10,525 nucleotides of DNA. Source: an uncultured Actinomycetes bacterium (GTDB taxonomy: Bacteria > Actinomycetota > Actinomycetes > Nanopelagicales > Nanopelagicaceae). Below are positions 1 to 6,633 of the stretch, piece after piece. Below the pieces are notes generated by a model. That model made no database searches and was not told where the DNA came from. It was given only the letters and a program-made list of their open reading frames with translations. Numbering within the stretch: position 1 is the first letter of the stretch; every line of letters begins with the position of its first letter. Position numbers and translations under genes: made by a program. The stretch is from the NCBI GenBank assembly GCA_903922325.1, contig CAIXTG010000183.1, forward strand, positions 1-10,525, in the 5' to 3' direction.

Positions 1-2211
1 AATCTTAAAGAAGATATTGTTTTAGTTCTAGATAATGTGGTTGACGTGTTTACTTATCAATTAAATGTAACGCAATCATATATGGATGCGATTCCAGATA
101 ATATTCACATTTTCGCACTGCGCCGCGTAATGCCAACAGTATCGCTTAAGCGGTTTTCAAGCATTGGCCGCTTGTCGGTAATCACGGCTGGTGACTTAGT
201 TTTTTCAATGGATGAGATTAAATCCTTACTTCAAGTCTCTGGTGTTGACCCAAATGAAAAGAAGCTAAATCAAATCTTACAACAAACTCATGGCTGGCCA
301 TCAGCGGTTGGAATTATTGCGAGTGGCGAAGATAGTAAATTCGAGCTAGAAGTTGACGATAGCTTGGTTAAGAATTTAGTTCTCAACAAATTTGAAAAAC
401 TCGCTAAAGATACTCGCGAGCTATTGATCGCAATGTCTAGTTTTGAAGTTTTTGACCTTGATTTAGCCTCATCAATAATTCAGAAACCAGCTAATGAAGT
501 TAACTTAAATAAACTAGCGGCCGAAGGCGTATTTCTAATGACGGCTGCTGGCCAAAAAAGTTCCTATATTTTCAATAACACTGCGCGAGAAGTGATAGAT
601 GAGATCGCCCGCTCAGATAGCAAGAAATATAGAGCGAATCAAATTGCCGTTTCAGAACTCTTCCAATTGCGGAATCAATTGAATTTGGCGATATCTCATG
701 CAATAAAATCTGGTGATTCTGAATACTTACGAAAGATGTTTAAGCCAGCGCTGCGTAAGTTGATTACTCGTGGCGATGGTAGAAATATTCTCTATTGGAG
801 CAATTATTTACCACTAGATAACACCCGAAATAGATTATTCGCTGAACTTGCCACAATTATGGGGCACTTAGTTAGTTATGAATTCGATCGCACGATTCAA
901 TTGATTGAAGAGATGCGGTTTTCCTATAAAGATTCGACACTGTCACCATTTATCGATCGAATTAATGCTGCAGCCTTGGCACATGTTGCTTTCTGCCGCG
1001 GCCGGTTATCCGAATTTGATAATCAGATGGAAGTATTTTTCCGTGAACCGATACCAGAGCCAGAGATCGAGCAATCTGATCGCTTAGGTGTTTTACGTAT
1101 ATTTGCTGCTCGATCATTTATTTTTGAAGATTCGGCAACTCTAAATTCGATTGAAGCCGAAGTAAGAGAGATTATCAAGGATAGTAATTCACCAGATGAC
1201 TTGTTTGTCTGGCAGACCATTCGCGCCATGAAGTTATTTTTGGAAGGTGAATACCTGCAAGCTCTAGATGCGGCATTGCTTTCTGAGGAGATCGGAGAGC
1301 GTAATGAATATGCAGGGTTCTTTGGTTACACCGAAGCCATCTACATCAAAGCGCGCTGCTATTTAGAATTTTGTGAAGCAGCGAAAGCAAATGATGAGCT
1401 AGAAAAATTGGCAAAACTCGCACGAGAATGGCAGCAATGGCCATGGCTGTTTATGGCCGAAAGTTATTTGGCTCGGGTATTGATGATGAATGGAAAAGTC
1501 GAAGAAGCTTTTGCGGTTGTACGGGATCATCGAAAACTCGCCGCTGAGTTCAAAGGTGAAGATGGCCTAAGTTTAATAATTGATATTAATGAGCTTTTTC
1601 TTAGGTTCTGGGTCAAGGATTACGAGCGATCTACTCAAATTCTAAATCGCTTACCAAAAGACCTTATTTTCACATACCAATATCGACAGGCACTTTCTGC
1701 AGTTTCAAAGAATGAAGTGAAGAAAAAGACAGCACCAGAAATCTTAGATTCCGATAGTGCTCGTGAAAAGATTTGGAAATCCTTAGTGGGTTGCGAGGCA
1801 AATATTTTGCAGGAAACATTGGCAATGGATTCACTAAAAATAGGTCTTGATATTGGTGCCCGAGTTGGCGCTAAAGAGACTTTCTTGCGACAAGATCCCA
1901 CAATTCTGGAATTAATTATCCGCAGTGCATCTAAGCGGCCAACGGTGTATCTCGAGGAGTTAGCTCGAGCTGCGGCTGCCCGAATGAATAATAAGAACAA
2001 TCAGAATGCGGCCTTGACCCAACCTTTAACCAAGCGAGAAATTGATGTGCTTCGCTCGCTTGCGACTGGTAAACCGATTACGACTATCGGAAAAACGCTA
2101 CATATTTCGCACAACACGATGAAGACCCACCTGCGCAATATCTATCGCAAGTTGAGCGCCAGTGGGCGCGAAGAAGCAGTAGTGAAAGCGCAGACCCTAT
2201 TCATAATTTAG
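1..2211 (+). CDS. MalT/LuxR-type (STAND) transcriptional regulator, 5'-truncated by window edge
   Basis: Large ATP-dependent DNA-binding regulator of the LuxR/MalT (LAL) type, cytoplasmic, target unknown. The frame is open from base 1, and the codons before the first in-frame GTG (37) encode DIVLVLDN, a Walker B strand, so GTG 37 is not the true start and the Walker A part lies outside the window. About 736 residues are visible; family members usually run to roughly 850-930. Downstream of Walker B comes the family's sensor/winged-helix stretch (LRRVMP, then RLSVITAGDLVFSMDEI, then HGWPSAVGI, nt ~110-330). A long alpha-helical, TPR-like middle follows. A clear LuxR C-terminal helix-turn-helix occupies nt ~2026-2196 (LTKREIDVLRSLATGK, then HNTMKTHLRNIYRKL). 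The second acidic position of Walker B is Asn (LDN instead of LDD). The stop is TAG at 2209-2211. Which genes it controls cannot be read from here; adjacency to the acetyltransferase is weak evidence. The family call is secure. Confidence 0.93.
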   Translation, partial: NLKEDIVLVLDNVVDVFTYQLNVTQSYMDAIPDNIHIFALRRVMPTVSLKRFSSIGRLSVITAGDLVFSMDEIKSLLQVSGVDPNEKKLNQILQQTHGWPSAVGIIASGEDSKFELEVDDSLVKNLVLNKFEKLAKDTRELLIAMSSFEVFDLDLASSIIQKPANEVNLNKLAAEGVFLMTAAGQKSSYIFNNTAREVIDEIARSDSKKYRANQIAVSELFQLRNQLNLAISHAIKSGDSEYLRKMFKPALRKLITRGDGRNILYWSNYLPLDNTRNRLFAELATIMGHLVSYEFDRTIQLIEEMRFSYKDSTLSPFIDRINAAALAHVAFCRGRLSEFDNQMEVFFREPIPEPEIEQSDRLGVLRIFAARSFIFEDSATLNSIEAEVREIIKDSNSPDDLFVWQTIRAMKLFLEGEYLQALDAALLSEEIGERNEYAGFFGYTEAIYIKARCYLEFCEAAKANDELEKLAKLAREWQQWPWLFMAESYLARVLMMNGKVEEAFAVVRDHRKLAAEFKGEDGLSLIIDINELFLRFWVKDYERSTQILNRLPKDLIFTYQYRQALSAVSKNEVKKKTAPEILDSDSAREKIWKSLVGCEANILQETLAMDSLKIGLDIGARVGAKETFLRQDPTILELIIRSASKRPTVYLEELARAAAARMNNKNNQNAALTQPLTKREIDVLRSLATGKPITTIGKTLHISHNTMKTHLRNIYRKLSASGREEAVVKAQTLFII

Positions 2212-2214
2212 AAT
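2209..2214 (+). promoter_or_regulatory. Candidate -10 hexamer for leaderless acetyltransferase mRNA
   Basis: TAGAAT matches TANNNT and lies at -12 to -7 relative to the GTG at 2221. This is the spacing expected if transcription begins on the start codon itself. No Shine-Dalgarno sequence precedes the GTG. The hexamer overlaps the TAG stop of the upstream regulator gene. No convincing -35 element is seen, and the call is inferred from spacing. Confidence 0.5.
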
Positions 2215-2220
2215 AGTTAG

Positions 2221-2793
2221 GTGGCTTCGGAACTAGATTTGGTCCAGGAAACCCTGGTAACACAGCGGCTGGAATTGCATCACATTAGCGGCGCGAATCT
2301 GATCACGCTTTTTGAACAGCGTGATGATTCGCCAATTCTTAAAGGCGCTAATTTCACTAATCCACACCGAGTTTTAGTTGATTTTCAAGGCCCGCTTCAC
2401 TGGCGAGTTCCACAAGTAAAAAATGATCCCAGCTGTAATAAATGGTTTGTGCGCCAGATCGTGCTGAAACAAAGCCGCGAGATTATTGGCAGCACTAGTT
2501 TTCATGGCGTGCCAGATGAAAGCGGCATGGTTGAAATTGGGTTAGGGATCGAGTCAGAATTTCACAATCAAGGTTTTGCTAAAGAGGCGCTAATGGCAAT
2601 GTGGAAGTGGGCGCTAGAGCAACCTGGGGTTAAATCATTTAGATATACGGTTAGTCCAGATAATGCACCATCGATTAAAGTTATTGAATACTTTGGGTTT
2701 CCTTTTACAGGTGTGCAGATTGATGAAGAAGATGGCCCAGAGAATGTTTATGAAATTTCAGTTGCTGACTTTAAGGCTAAGTTCGCAGATTAG
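2221..2793 (+). CDS. GNAT-family N-acetyltransferase, RimJ/RimL-like
   Basis: Predicted cytoplasmic acetyltransferase that moves an acetyl group from acetyl-CoA to an amine; the substrate is unknown. The 190 residues fit the Acetyltransf_3 (RimJ/RimL) group. TQRLELHHIS at ~14-23 is the usual first strand (family: T-x-R-L-x-L). IGLGIESEFHNQGFAKEAL at ~106-124 holds the acetyl-CoA pyrophosphate loop Q117-G118-F119-A120. SPDNAPSIKVIEYFGF at ~145-160 is the typical N-x-x-S-x6-GF segment near the C-terminus. The GTG start at 2221 is chosen because the reading begins close to the first strand and a -10 hexamer sits 6 nt upstream; there is no Shine-Dalgarno. The gene follows the LuxR-type regulator after 9 bp, and its TAG stop overlaps the 3' end of tgt on the other strand by 4 bp. 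It could modify a ribosomal protein, an antibiotic or a small metabolite; the sequence does not decide. Confidence 0.88.
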   Translation: MASELDLVQETLVTQRLELHHISGANLITLFEQRDDSPILKGANFTNPHRVLVDFQGPLHWRVPQVKNDPSCNKWFVRQIVLKQSREIIGSTSFHGVPDESGMVEIGLGIESEFHNQGFAKEALMAMWKWALEQPGVKSFRYTVSPDNAPSIKVIEYFGFPFTGVQIDEEDGPENVYEISVADFKAKFAD

Positions 2794-4043
2794 TCGTGGT
2801 GCTGACCTGATTTATGTTTGAAGCGACCCATGAATTCATCTTTCAAATCAAAGAAGTGACCAGTCTTTAGAGCTGCTCGCATTTGATCAACTAGGCGCAC
2901 TACGAAACGTTCGTTGTGAATGGTGGCCAAGGTCGCGGCGATCATTTCTTTGCCGTGGAATAAGTGGTTCAGATATGCGCGGGTGTAGTTGGTGCAGGTA
3001 TAGCAATCGCATTCACTATCGATCGGATTAAAATCTCGCTTATAGGTGGCATTAGTTAAGTTATAGCGACCAGTCATTGTGTAGACAGCACTAGAGCGAG
3101 CAATACGTGAAGCGAGTACGCAATCGAAGGTATCGATACCGCTCTCAACCCCAACAAATAGGTCTTCTGGGGCGCCAATGCCAAGTAAATGCTTAGGCTT
3201 TTCTTCGGGCAGCTCGCTATTAACCCACTGCACAATCGTGCCCAGAGAATCTTTATCTAACGCTCCACCGATGCCAAAACCATCAAATGAGATACCTGAT
3301 GATTCAAGTGAACCTAAATCTTTTGCTGCCTTGCGCCGCAAGTCTTCATATTGTGCGCCTTGAATAACGCCAAAGAGAGCTTGGTAAGGCTTATCGGCTC
3401 GCTCAATTGTTAAACGTTTATGTTCATCTAAACAACGAATTGCCCAGGCATAAGTTCGATCCATCGCGCGCTCTTGATAGCCACGAGTGTTGTGAAGCGT
3501 GGTGCATTCATCGAAGGCAAACATTACGTCGGCGCCAATTTGATGTTGAATCTGCATTGAAATTTCTGGAGTAAAGCGATGCATCGATCCATTTAAATGC
3601 GATTTAAAAGTTACGCCTTCATCATCGACGTGGGCAAGACGTTGCTTATTATCAGCAATCACATCATCGGCTCGGAAAGTTTTGGAATCCATGGCAAGTA
3701 CTTTTTTAAACCCAACACCAAGAGAGAGAACTTGGAAACCACCGCTGTCGGTAAAAGTTGGGCCGTTCCAATTCATGAATTTGGATAAGCCACCAGCTTC
3801 ATCAAGAATCTCTGGACCTGGTTGCAAGTACAAGTGATAAGCATTTGAAAGAAGAGCTTGAGCGCCAAGTTCGCGCATCGCTTCAGGCAAAACAGATTTA
3901 ACAGTGGCCTTGGTACCAACTGGAATAAATGCAGGTGTTTCAACTACGCCATTTGGAGTCGTTAACGTGCCAGTTCGAGCAAATGAATTTTCAGCCGACT
4001 TGTTGATTTCAAATTTGAAACCAGGGCTCGCGTTCATGGACAT
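2790..4043 (-). CDS. tgt: Queuine (preQ1) tRNA-guanine transglycosylase
   Basis: Exchanges the wobble guanine (G34) of GUN-anticodon tRNAs (Tyr, His, Asn, Asp) for queuine or its precursor preQ1, in the cytoplasm. The 417 residues show the full TGT barrel: DSGGFQV at 99-105 (general acid/base Asp99), FDEC at 177-180, GVIQGAQ at 225-231, GIGG at 257-260, and the nucleophile Asp307 in TFDCVL. The zinc site is C345-x-C347-x2-C350 with His376 in TIHN. An extra segment at about 106-140, before the EGVTFKSHLNGS strand, makes it longer than the roughly 375-residue proteobacterial enzymes; from memory, actinobacterial homologues carry a similar insert. After GIGG the sequence is ALDKDS instead of the LAVGE of the classical preQ1 pocket. 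ATG 4043 is taken as the start; ATG 4037, two codons on, is equally possible because neither has a Shine-Dalgarno. No other queuosine-synthesis gene is in the window, so either salvage or distant genes must supply the base. Confidence 0.97.
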   Translation of the reverse strand: MSMNASPGFKFEINKSAENSFARTGTLTTPNGVVETPAFIPVGTKATVKSVLPEAMRELGAQALLSNAYHLYLQPGPEILDEAGGLSKFMNWNGPTFTDSGGFQVLSLGVGFKKVLAMDSKTFRADDVIADNKQRLAHVDDEGVTFKSHLNGSMHRFTPEISMQIQHQIGADVMFAFDECTTLHNTRGYQERAMDRTYAWAIRCLDEHKRLTIERADKPYQALFGVIQGAQYEDLRRKAAKDLGSLESSGISFDGFGIGGALDKDSLGTIVQWVNSELPEEKPKHLLGIGAPEDLFVGVESGIDTFDCVLASRIARSSAVYTMTGRYNLTNATYKRDFNPIDSECDCYTCTNYTRAYLNHLFHGKEMIAATLATIHNERFVVRLVDQMRAALKTGHFFDLKDEFMGRFKHKSGQHHD

Positions 4044-4077
4044 GACAGGTATTGTCGCAGAGTTATAGGCTCGCTCA
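4044..4077. promoter_or_regulatory. Divergent tgt / MFS promoter region (34 bp)
   Basis: Both promoters must fit into 34 bp or reach into the coding regions. On the plus strand TAGGCT (4066-4071) is a TANNNT hexamer at -12 to -7 of the MFS ATG (4078), which implies a leaderless transcript. On the minus strand TATAAC (4067-4062) is the best -10 for tgt and would give a leader of about 12 nt. The two hexamers overlap by two bases, back to back. Neither gene has a Shine-Dalgarno. No clear -35 is visible for either; for each promoter it would have to lie inside or near the opposite gene. Confidence 0.5.
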
Positions 4078-5307
4078 ATGCGCTATTTCACCGAGTATTT
4101 CGATTTACTATCGCCAAAAGCGCGCCGGCTAGTACTGGGTGTTGGGTTTAATGCCATCGGCGGGGGAATGACGATGTCATTGCTCTTGGTCTATCTGCAC
4201 GATATGCGGGGCTTTACCACGACTTTTGGCGGTTTATTGCTGGCCTGGAGCGCGGGCATGTCGTTAGTAATTGGTGGCCCAAGCGGTGCGCTAATTGATC
4301 GAATTGGCCCTAAGAAAGTTATTTTGACTGGCTTACTCTTGAAAATTAGCGCGACTGCCGCATGGGCATTTGTAGATAACAAAACAACGGCCGTCATCGT
4401 GGCAACTGTCAGCGCAATTGGCGATAGCACCACCTGGCCAGGACAAACTGTGATGTTAACTCGCATGACTAAGCCAGAAGATCGCCAAAAGATTTTCGGA
4501 CTTAATTTTATGTTGCTTAATTTAGGGCTCGGTTTGGGTGGTTTGATTTCATCGCTGATAGTTTCCAATAGTTCGCTGCGCTCTTATCAAATTCTTTATC
4601 TGGTTGATACTTGTACTTTCATTGTTTTCTTTCTTGCCATTTATTCTTTAAAGGGTCCTGAAGTTGGCAAATATGTGGCAAAAGAAAATGAACCACAAAC
4701 TGGTTCTTATGCTGAACTATTAAAAATCCCTAGCTTGATGCGGTTATCGTTGGGCGGATTAATTTTAATGATCTTCGGTTATGGCGCCACTATGTCTGGA
4801 ATTCCGCTATTTGCTACGCAAGTTCTAGATCTATCGCCGAAATGGTTGGGCGTTATTTTTGCGGCAAACACAGTAACTATTTTTGTTCTCCAACCACTAG
4901 TTTTGAAATTACTTGCCCGCATATCAAAGCAGCGAGCTCTGGTTTCAGTTTCCTTAATTTGGGCACTTTCCTGGATCTTCGTAGGCGTTGCCCCGTTAGC
5001 TCCACTTTTTGTAGCGGGTATTTTGCTTTCGATCAGCCAAATAGTTTTCGCATTTGGCGAAATGGTTTGGTCGCCAACATCGCCAGCTCTAGCTAATGAA
5101 CTTTCACCAGAACATTTGCGAGGTCGCACCAATGCGTTAATGGGCATGCAGTGGGGCGTATCTGGGGTGATCGGGCCAGCCGTTGCCGGCATGATGATTG
5201 ACGCTAATTTGGGCATTCTCTGGGTGGTGCTGATGACCTTGGGTGCTTTGATCCCGATTCAGTTATTCCGAGGCGTGAGATCTGCGAGTTCGGCTACCCA
5301 TAGTTAG
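4078..5307 (+). CDS. Major facilitator superfamily (MFS) transporter, exporter-like
   Basis: Integral membrane secondary transporter. The 409 residues carry about 12 predicted hydrophobic helices in two halves. The diagnostic loop-2/3 motif A is GGPSGALIDRIGPKK at 66-80 (family G-x-L-x-D-R-x-G-x-K/R-K/R). Its counterpart in the second half is LRGRTNALMGM at 347-357, followed by the GPAVAGMMID helix. A soluble linker at about 192-215 joins the halves. The overall look (motif A plus an RGR-TNAL repeat) resembles proton-driven drug or metabolite exporters of the MFS_1 group, but the substrate cannot be named. ATG 4078 is chosen because the protein begins properly there and a TANNNT -10 lies 6 nt upstream, arguing for a leaderless mRNA. 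It diverges from tgt and is separated by 219 bp from the ABC transporter operon that follows on the same strand. Confidence 0.9.
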   Translation: MRYFTEYFDLLSPKARRLVLGVGFNAIGGGMTMSLLLVYLHDMRGFTTTFGGLLLAWSAGMSLVIGGPSGALIDRIGPKKVILTGLLLKISATAAWAFVDNKTTAVIVATVSAIGDSTTWPGQTVMLTRMTKPEDRQKIFGLNFMLLNLGLGLGGLISSLIVSNSSLRSYQILYLVDTCTFIVFFLAIYSLKGPEVGKYVAKENEPQTGSYAELLKIPSLMRLSLGGLILMIFGYGATMSGIPLFATQVLDLSPKWLGVIFAANTVTIFVLQPLVLKLLARISKQRALVSVSLIWALSWIFVGVAPLAPLFVAGILLSISQIVFAFGEMVWSPTSPALANELSPEHLRGRTNALMGMQWGVSGVIGPAVAGMMIDANLGILWVVLMTLGALIPIQLFRGVRSASSATHS

Positions 5308-5461
5308 TACCTTCCTGAGCTGTAATAGATATGAATCGTTACCTAACCGAAGCCTTAAAAAGGGGTAATTCGGACATTTGGGGTTTTAATTTAGACACAG
5401 GTTTAGTACCGTTCACACCTTGCCTCGGCTTTTGCCGTGGCTGATCTACCGTGCGGTATTA

Positions 5462-5495
5462 CGTTTTTGCAACAGAGTTGCAGAAACGGTTTTAA
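5462..5495 (+). terminator. Strong hairpin plus short T-run in front of dppC (terminator or attenuator candidate)
   Basis: CGTTTTTGCAAC (5462-5473) pairs with GTTGCAGAAACG (5477-5488) over 12 bp with one G-U wobble, leaving a 3-nt AGA loop. It is followed by GTTTTAA. This has the form of an intrinsic terminator with a short, imperfect U-tract, placed 23 nt before the ribosome-binding site of dppC. It could be an attenuator in the dppC leader, the end of a small leader RNA, or a DNA operator (its core TGCAAC-AGA-GTTGCA is palindromic). The sequence alone does not choose among these. Confidence 0.45.
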
Positions 5496-5511
5496 TCGCA
5501 AACTGTGAAGT

Positions 5512-5518
5512 GGAAAGG
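5512..5518 (+). promoter_or_regulatory. Ribosome-binding site fixing the TTG start of dppC
   Basis: GGAAAGG lies 8 nt before TTG 5527. No ATG or GTG lies nearby in frame, and the protein read from this TTG begins with a short hydrophilic tail before the OppC_N helix, as expected. Confidence 0.65.
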
Positions 5519-5526
5519 TTTTTCAA

Positions 5527-6498
5527 TTGGCTGACAACGCCGTACTTGAAGTTGAAGATAGCGCTCAAGATTTCGCGCAACGTACGCCAAAGCAGATTGC
5601 CTGGATGCGATTTCGCCGTAACAAAGTTGGCATAGCTAGCGCTTGGGTAGCAATCTTTTTCATCATGGCTGCAGTTCTAGCGCCGATAATTGTTCGTCTA
5701 CTTGGCTTAAGCAATACACAAACCTACCCAGAAACGCTAAATGAATACGCAATGCCAATTGGAAAATTTGGCGGCATCACACTTGATCACCCACTTGGCG
5801 TAGAGCCAGGCACGGGTCGCGATGTTCTTTCGCTTCTGCTCTACGGTTCCCGAATTTCTTACACCGTTGCCGTTATTACCAGCGTTACAACTATTGGTTT
5901 AGGAATGTTAATCGGAGTTGCAACTGGATATTTCCGTGGCCGCGTAGATGCCATCGTTGGTCGCTTCTCAGACTTCTTACTTTCATTCCCAGGCACCTTC
6001 ATGATCATCGCACTTAGCTTGCCGCTCGTACAGCGCGTTGAAGCAATGGGTATCGCTAAAGATAATGCTGCGCGCATCGTGGTTCTAGTTACTTTCTTTG
6101 TCTTCTTCGGATGGCCAGGATTCGCTCGTTTAATTCGCTCACAAGCAATGTCTATGCGCGAACGTGATTTCGTAATGGCGGCGCAAGCAATGGGCGCATC
6201 TAGCTGGCGCATCATTACTAAAGAGTTACTTCCTAACTTGTGGCCTACAGCGATTGTTTTCCTATCTCTTTCACTGCCAGGTTTCTTATCTGCTGAAGCG
6301 GTCTTCTCATTCTTGGGTGTTGGCGTGCAAGCACCTGCATCAACTTTCGGTCTAGTGCTATCAGATGCCGTTGGCTACTGGCGCGATGACCCGGCTTACC
6401 TTTTGATTCCATCAACCATGTTGGTGATCATCGTGCTTTCGTTAAACCTTTTGGGTGATGCGATCCGCGATGCGCTGGATCCCAAGGGAAGTAGATAA
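5527..6498 (+). CDS. dppC: Peptide-type ABC transporter permease, DppC/OppC subunit
   Basis: One of the two membrane subunits of a Dpp/Opp-class importer. The 323 residues match the family length. An OppC_N segment with the first transmembrane helix (RTPKQIAWMRFRRNKVG, then a helix at ~38-60) is followed by the extracellular HPLGVEPGTGRDVLSLLLYGSRIS motif at 88-111. Several further helices follow, and the cytoplasmic EAA loop lies at ~211-236 (RERDFVMAAQAMGASSWRII, then LLPN), which docks on the ATPases. The start codon is TTG, supported by GGAAAGG 8 nt upstream. It is the first transporter gene here, 135 bp ahead of the binding protein gene and separated from its usual partner dppB by dppA, whereas most operons have B and C adjacent. 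Substrate class (di- or oligopeptide, or another small solute such as nickel chelates) is not fixed by the sequence. Confidence 0.94.
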   Translation: MADNAVLEVEDSAQDFAQRTPKQIAWMRFRRNKVGIASAWVAIFFIMAAVLAPIIVRLLGLSNTQTYPETLNEYAMPIGKFGGITLDHPLGVEPGTGRDVLSLLLYGSRISYTVAVITSVTTIGLGMLIGVATGYFRGRVDAIVGRFSDFLLSFPGTFMIIALSLPLVQRVEAMGIAKDNAARIVVLVTFFVFFGWPGFARLIRSQAMSMRERDFVMAAQAMGASSWRIITKELLPNLWPTAIVFLSLSLPGFLSAEAVFSFLGVGVQAPASTFGLVLSDAVGYWRDDPAYLLIPSTMLVIIVLSLNLLGDAIRDALDPKGSR

Positions 6499-6587
6499 CT
6501 AAATAAAATAGATTTCCGTAGCAATACGGGAAAAACAGTTCAACAAAGCAGTTGAGATCTCGCGAGATCAATTGCGAACTGTTAAAA

Positions 6588-6609
6588 CTGATTCGCGGCC
6601 GCGAGTCAG
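6588..6609 (+). repeat. 22-bp GC-rich palindrome just upstream of dppA
   Basis: CTGATTCGCGG (6588-6598) is followed directly by CCGCGAGTCAG (6599-6609). The arms are complementary except for one T-G pair, and the central 12 bp (TCGCGGCCGCGA) are a perfect palindrome. Its GC-rich core contrasts with the A+T-leaning surroundings. In RNA it would form a strong stem ending 13 nt before the ribosome-binding site; in DNA it could bind a dimeric regulator. Confidence 0.6.
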
Positions 6610-6622
6610 ATAACTCATCTAC

Positions 6623-6629
6623 AAGGAGG
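6623..6629 (+). promoter_or_regulatory. Strong Shine-Dalgarno of dppA
   Basis: AAGGAGG is the best ribosome-binding site in the window. It sits 4 nt before ATG 6634 and 13 nt before the in-frame ATG 6643. The spacing to 6634 is short but workable, so 6634 is preferred. Confidence 0.75.
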
Positions 6630-6633
6630 ACAA

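Larger units (their letters stand above)
5308..5526 (+). promoter_or_regulatory. Non-coding leader upstream of dppC, with promoter candidate and inverted repeats
   Basis: This 219-bp gap has no supported gene. A TANNNT hexamer, TAATTT (5387-5392), is the best -10 candidate and would give a leader of about 130 nt; no good -35 precedes it. Downstream are three inverted repeats: CGGC-TTTT-GCCG (5426-5437), TACCG-TG-CGGTA (5447-5458), and a 12-bp stem at 5462-5488. ACCGTT (5408-5413) can also pair with AACGGT (5485-5490), so alternative folds of the leader are possible. Upstream, CCGAA (5347-5351) and TTCGG (5369-5373) flank a small CCTT/AAGG stem that might be the end signal of the MFS transcript. 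The function of the region is inferred only from structure. Confidence 0.45.
6499..6633 (+). other. dppC-dppA intergenic region with three consecutive hairpins
   Basis: No gene fits in this 135-bp gap. It holds three separate dyads. First, TTTCCGTA / TACGGGAA closes a GCAA (GNRA) tetraloop at 6513-6532. Second, outer arms AACAGTTC (6534-6541) and GAACTGTT (6576-6583) enclose the perfect 14-bp palindrome GATCTCGCGAGATC (6556-6569). Third, a 22-bp dyad with one G-U pair lies at 6588-6609, ending 13 nt before the dppA ribosome-binding site. None is followed by a T-run. A weak TANNNT hexamer, TAAAAT (6504-6509), could be an internal promoter. The hairpins may mark RNA processing or 5'-end protection of a dppA transcript, or operators. 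Confidence 0.6.

Noticed and set aside
37..39. GTG 37 as the true start of the LuxR-type regulator
   Set aside because: The frame stays open to base 1, and the codons upstream of GTG encode a Walker B strand, so the gene begins before the window.
4191..5216. Two antisense frames (125 and 145 residues) inside the MFS gene
   Set aside because: Both are fully covered by a well-conserved gene, lack start signals, and show low-complexity composition typical of reverse-strand shadows.
5308..5526. A known riboswitch, T-box or tRNA in the dppC leader
   Set aside because: I found no T-box-like conserved stretch, no tRNA cloverleaf and no recognisable riboswitch core. Only inverted repeats are supported.
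5420..5635. 71-residue frame starting with TTG, running from the dppC leader into dppC
   Set aside because: It lies in a different frame from dppC, covers the hairpins and the ribosome-binding site, has no own Shine-Dalgarno, and resembles no family. It is treated as a chance frame.
5859..6215. 118-residue antisense frame within dppC
   Set aside because: Arg/Thr/Lys-rich translation of the reverse strand of a membrane protein gene; no motif and no ribosome-binding site.
6534..6609. Insertion-element ends, attachment site or origin iterons made from the palindromes
   Set aside because: There is no transposase, integrase or replication gene, no target-site duplication and no tandem iteration. 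The dyads differ in sequence and fit a leader/operator role better.
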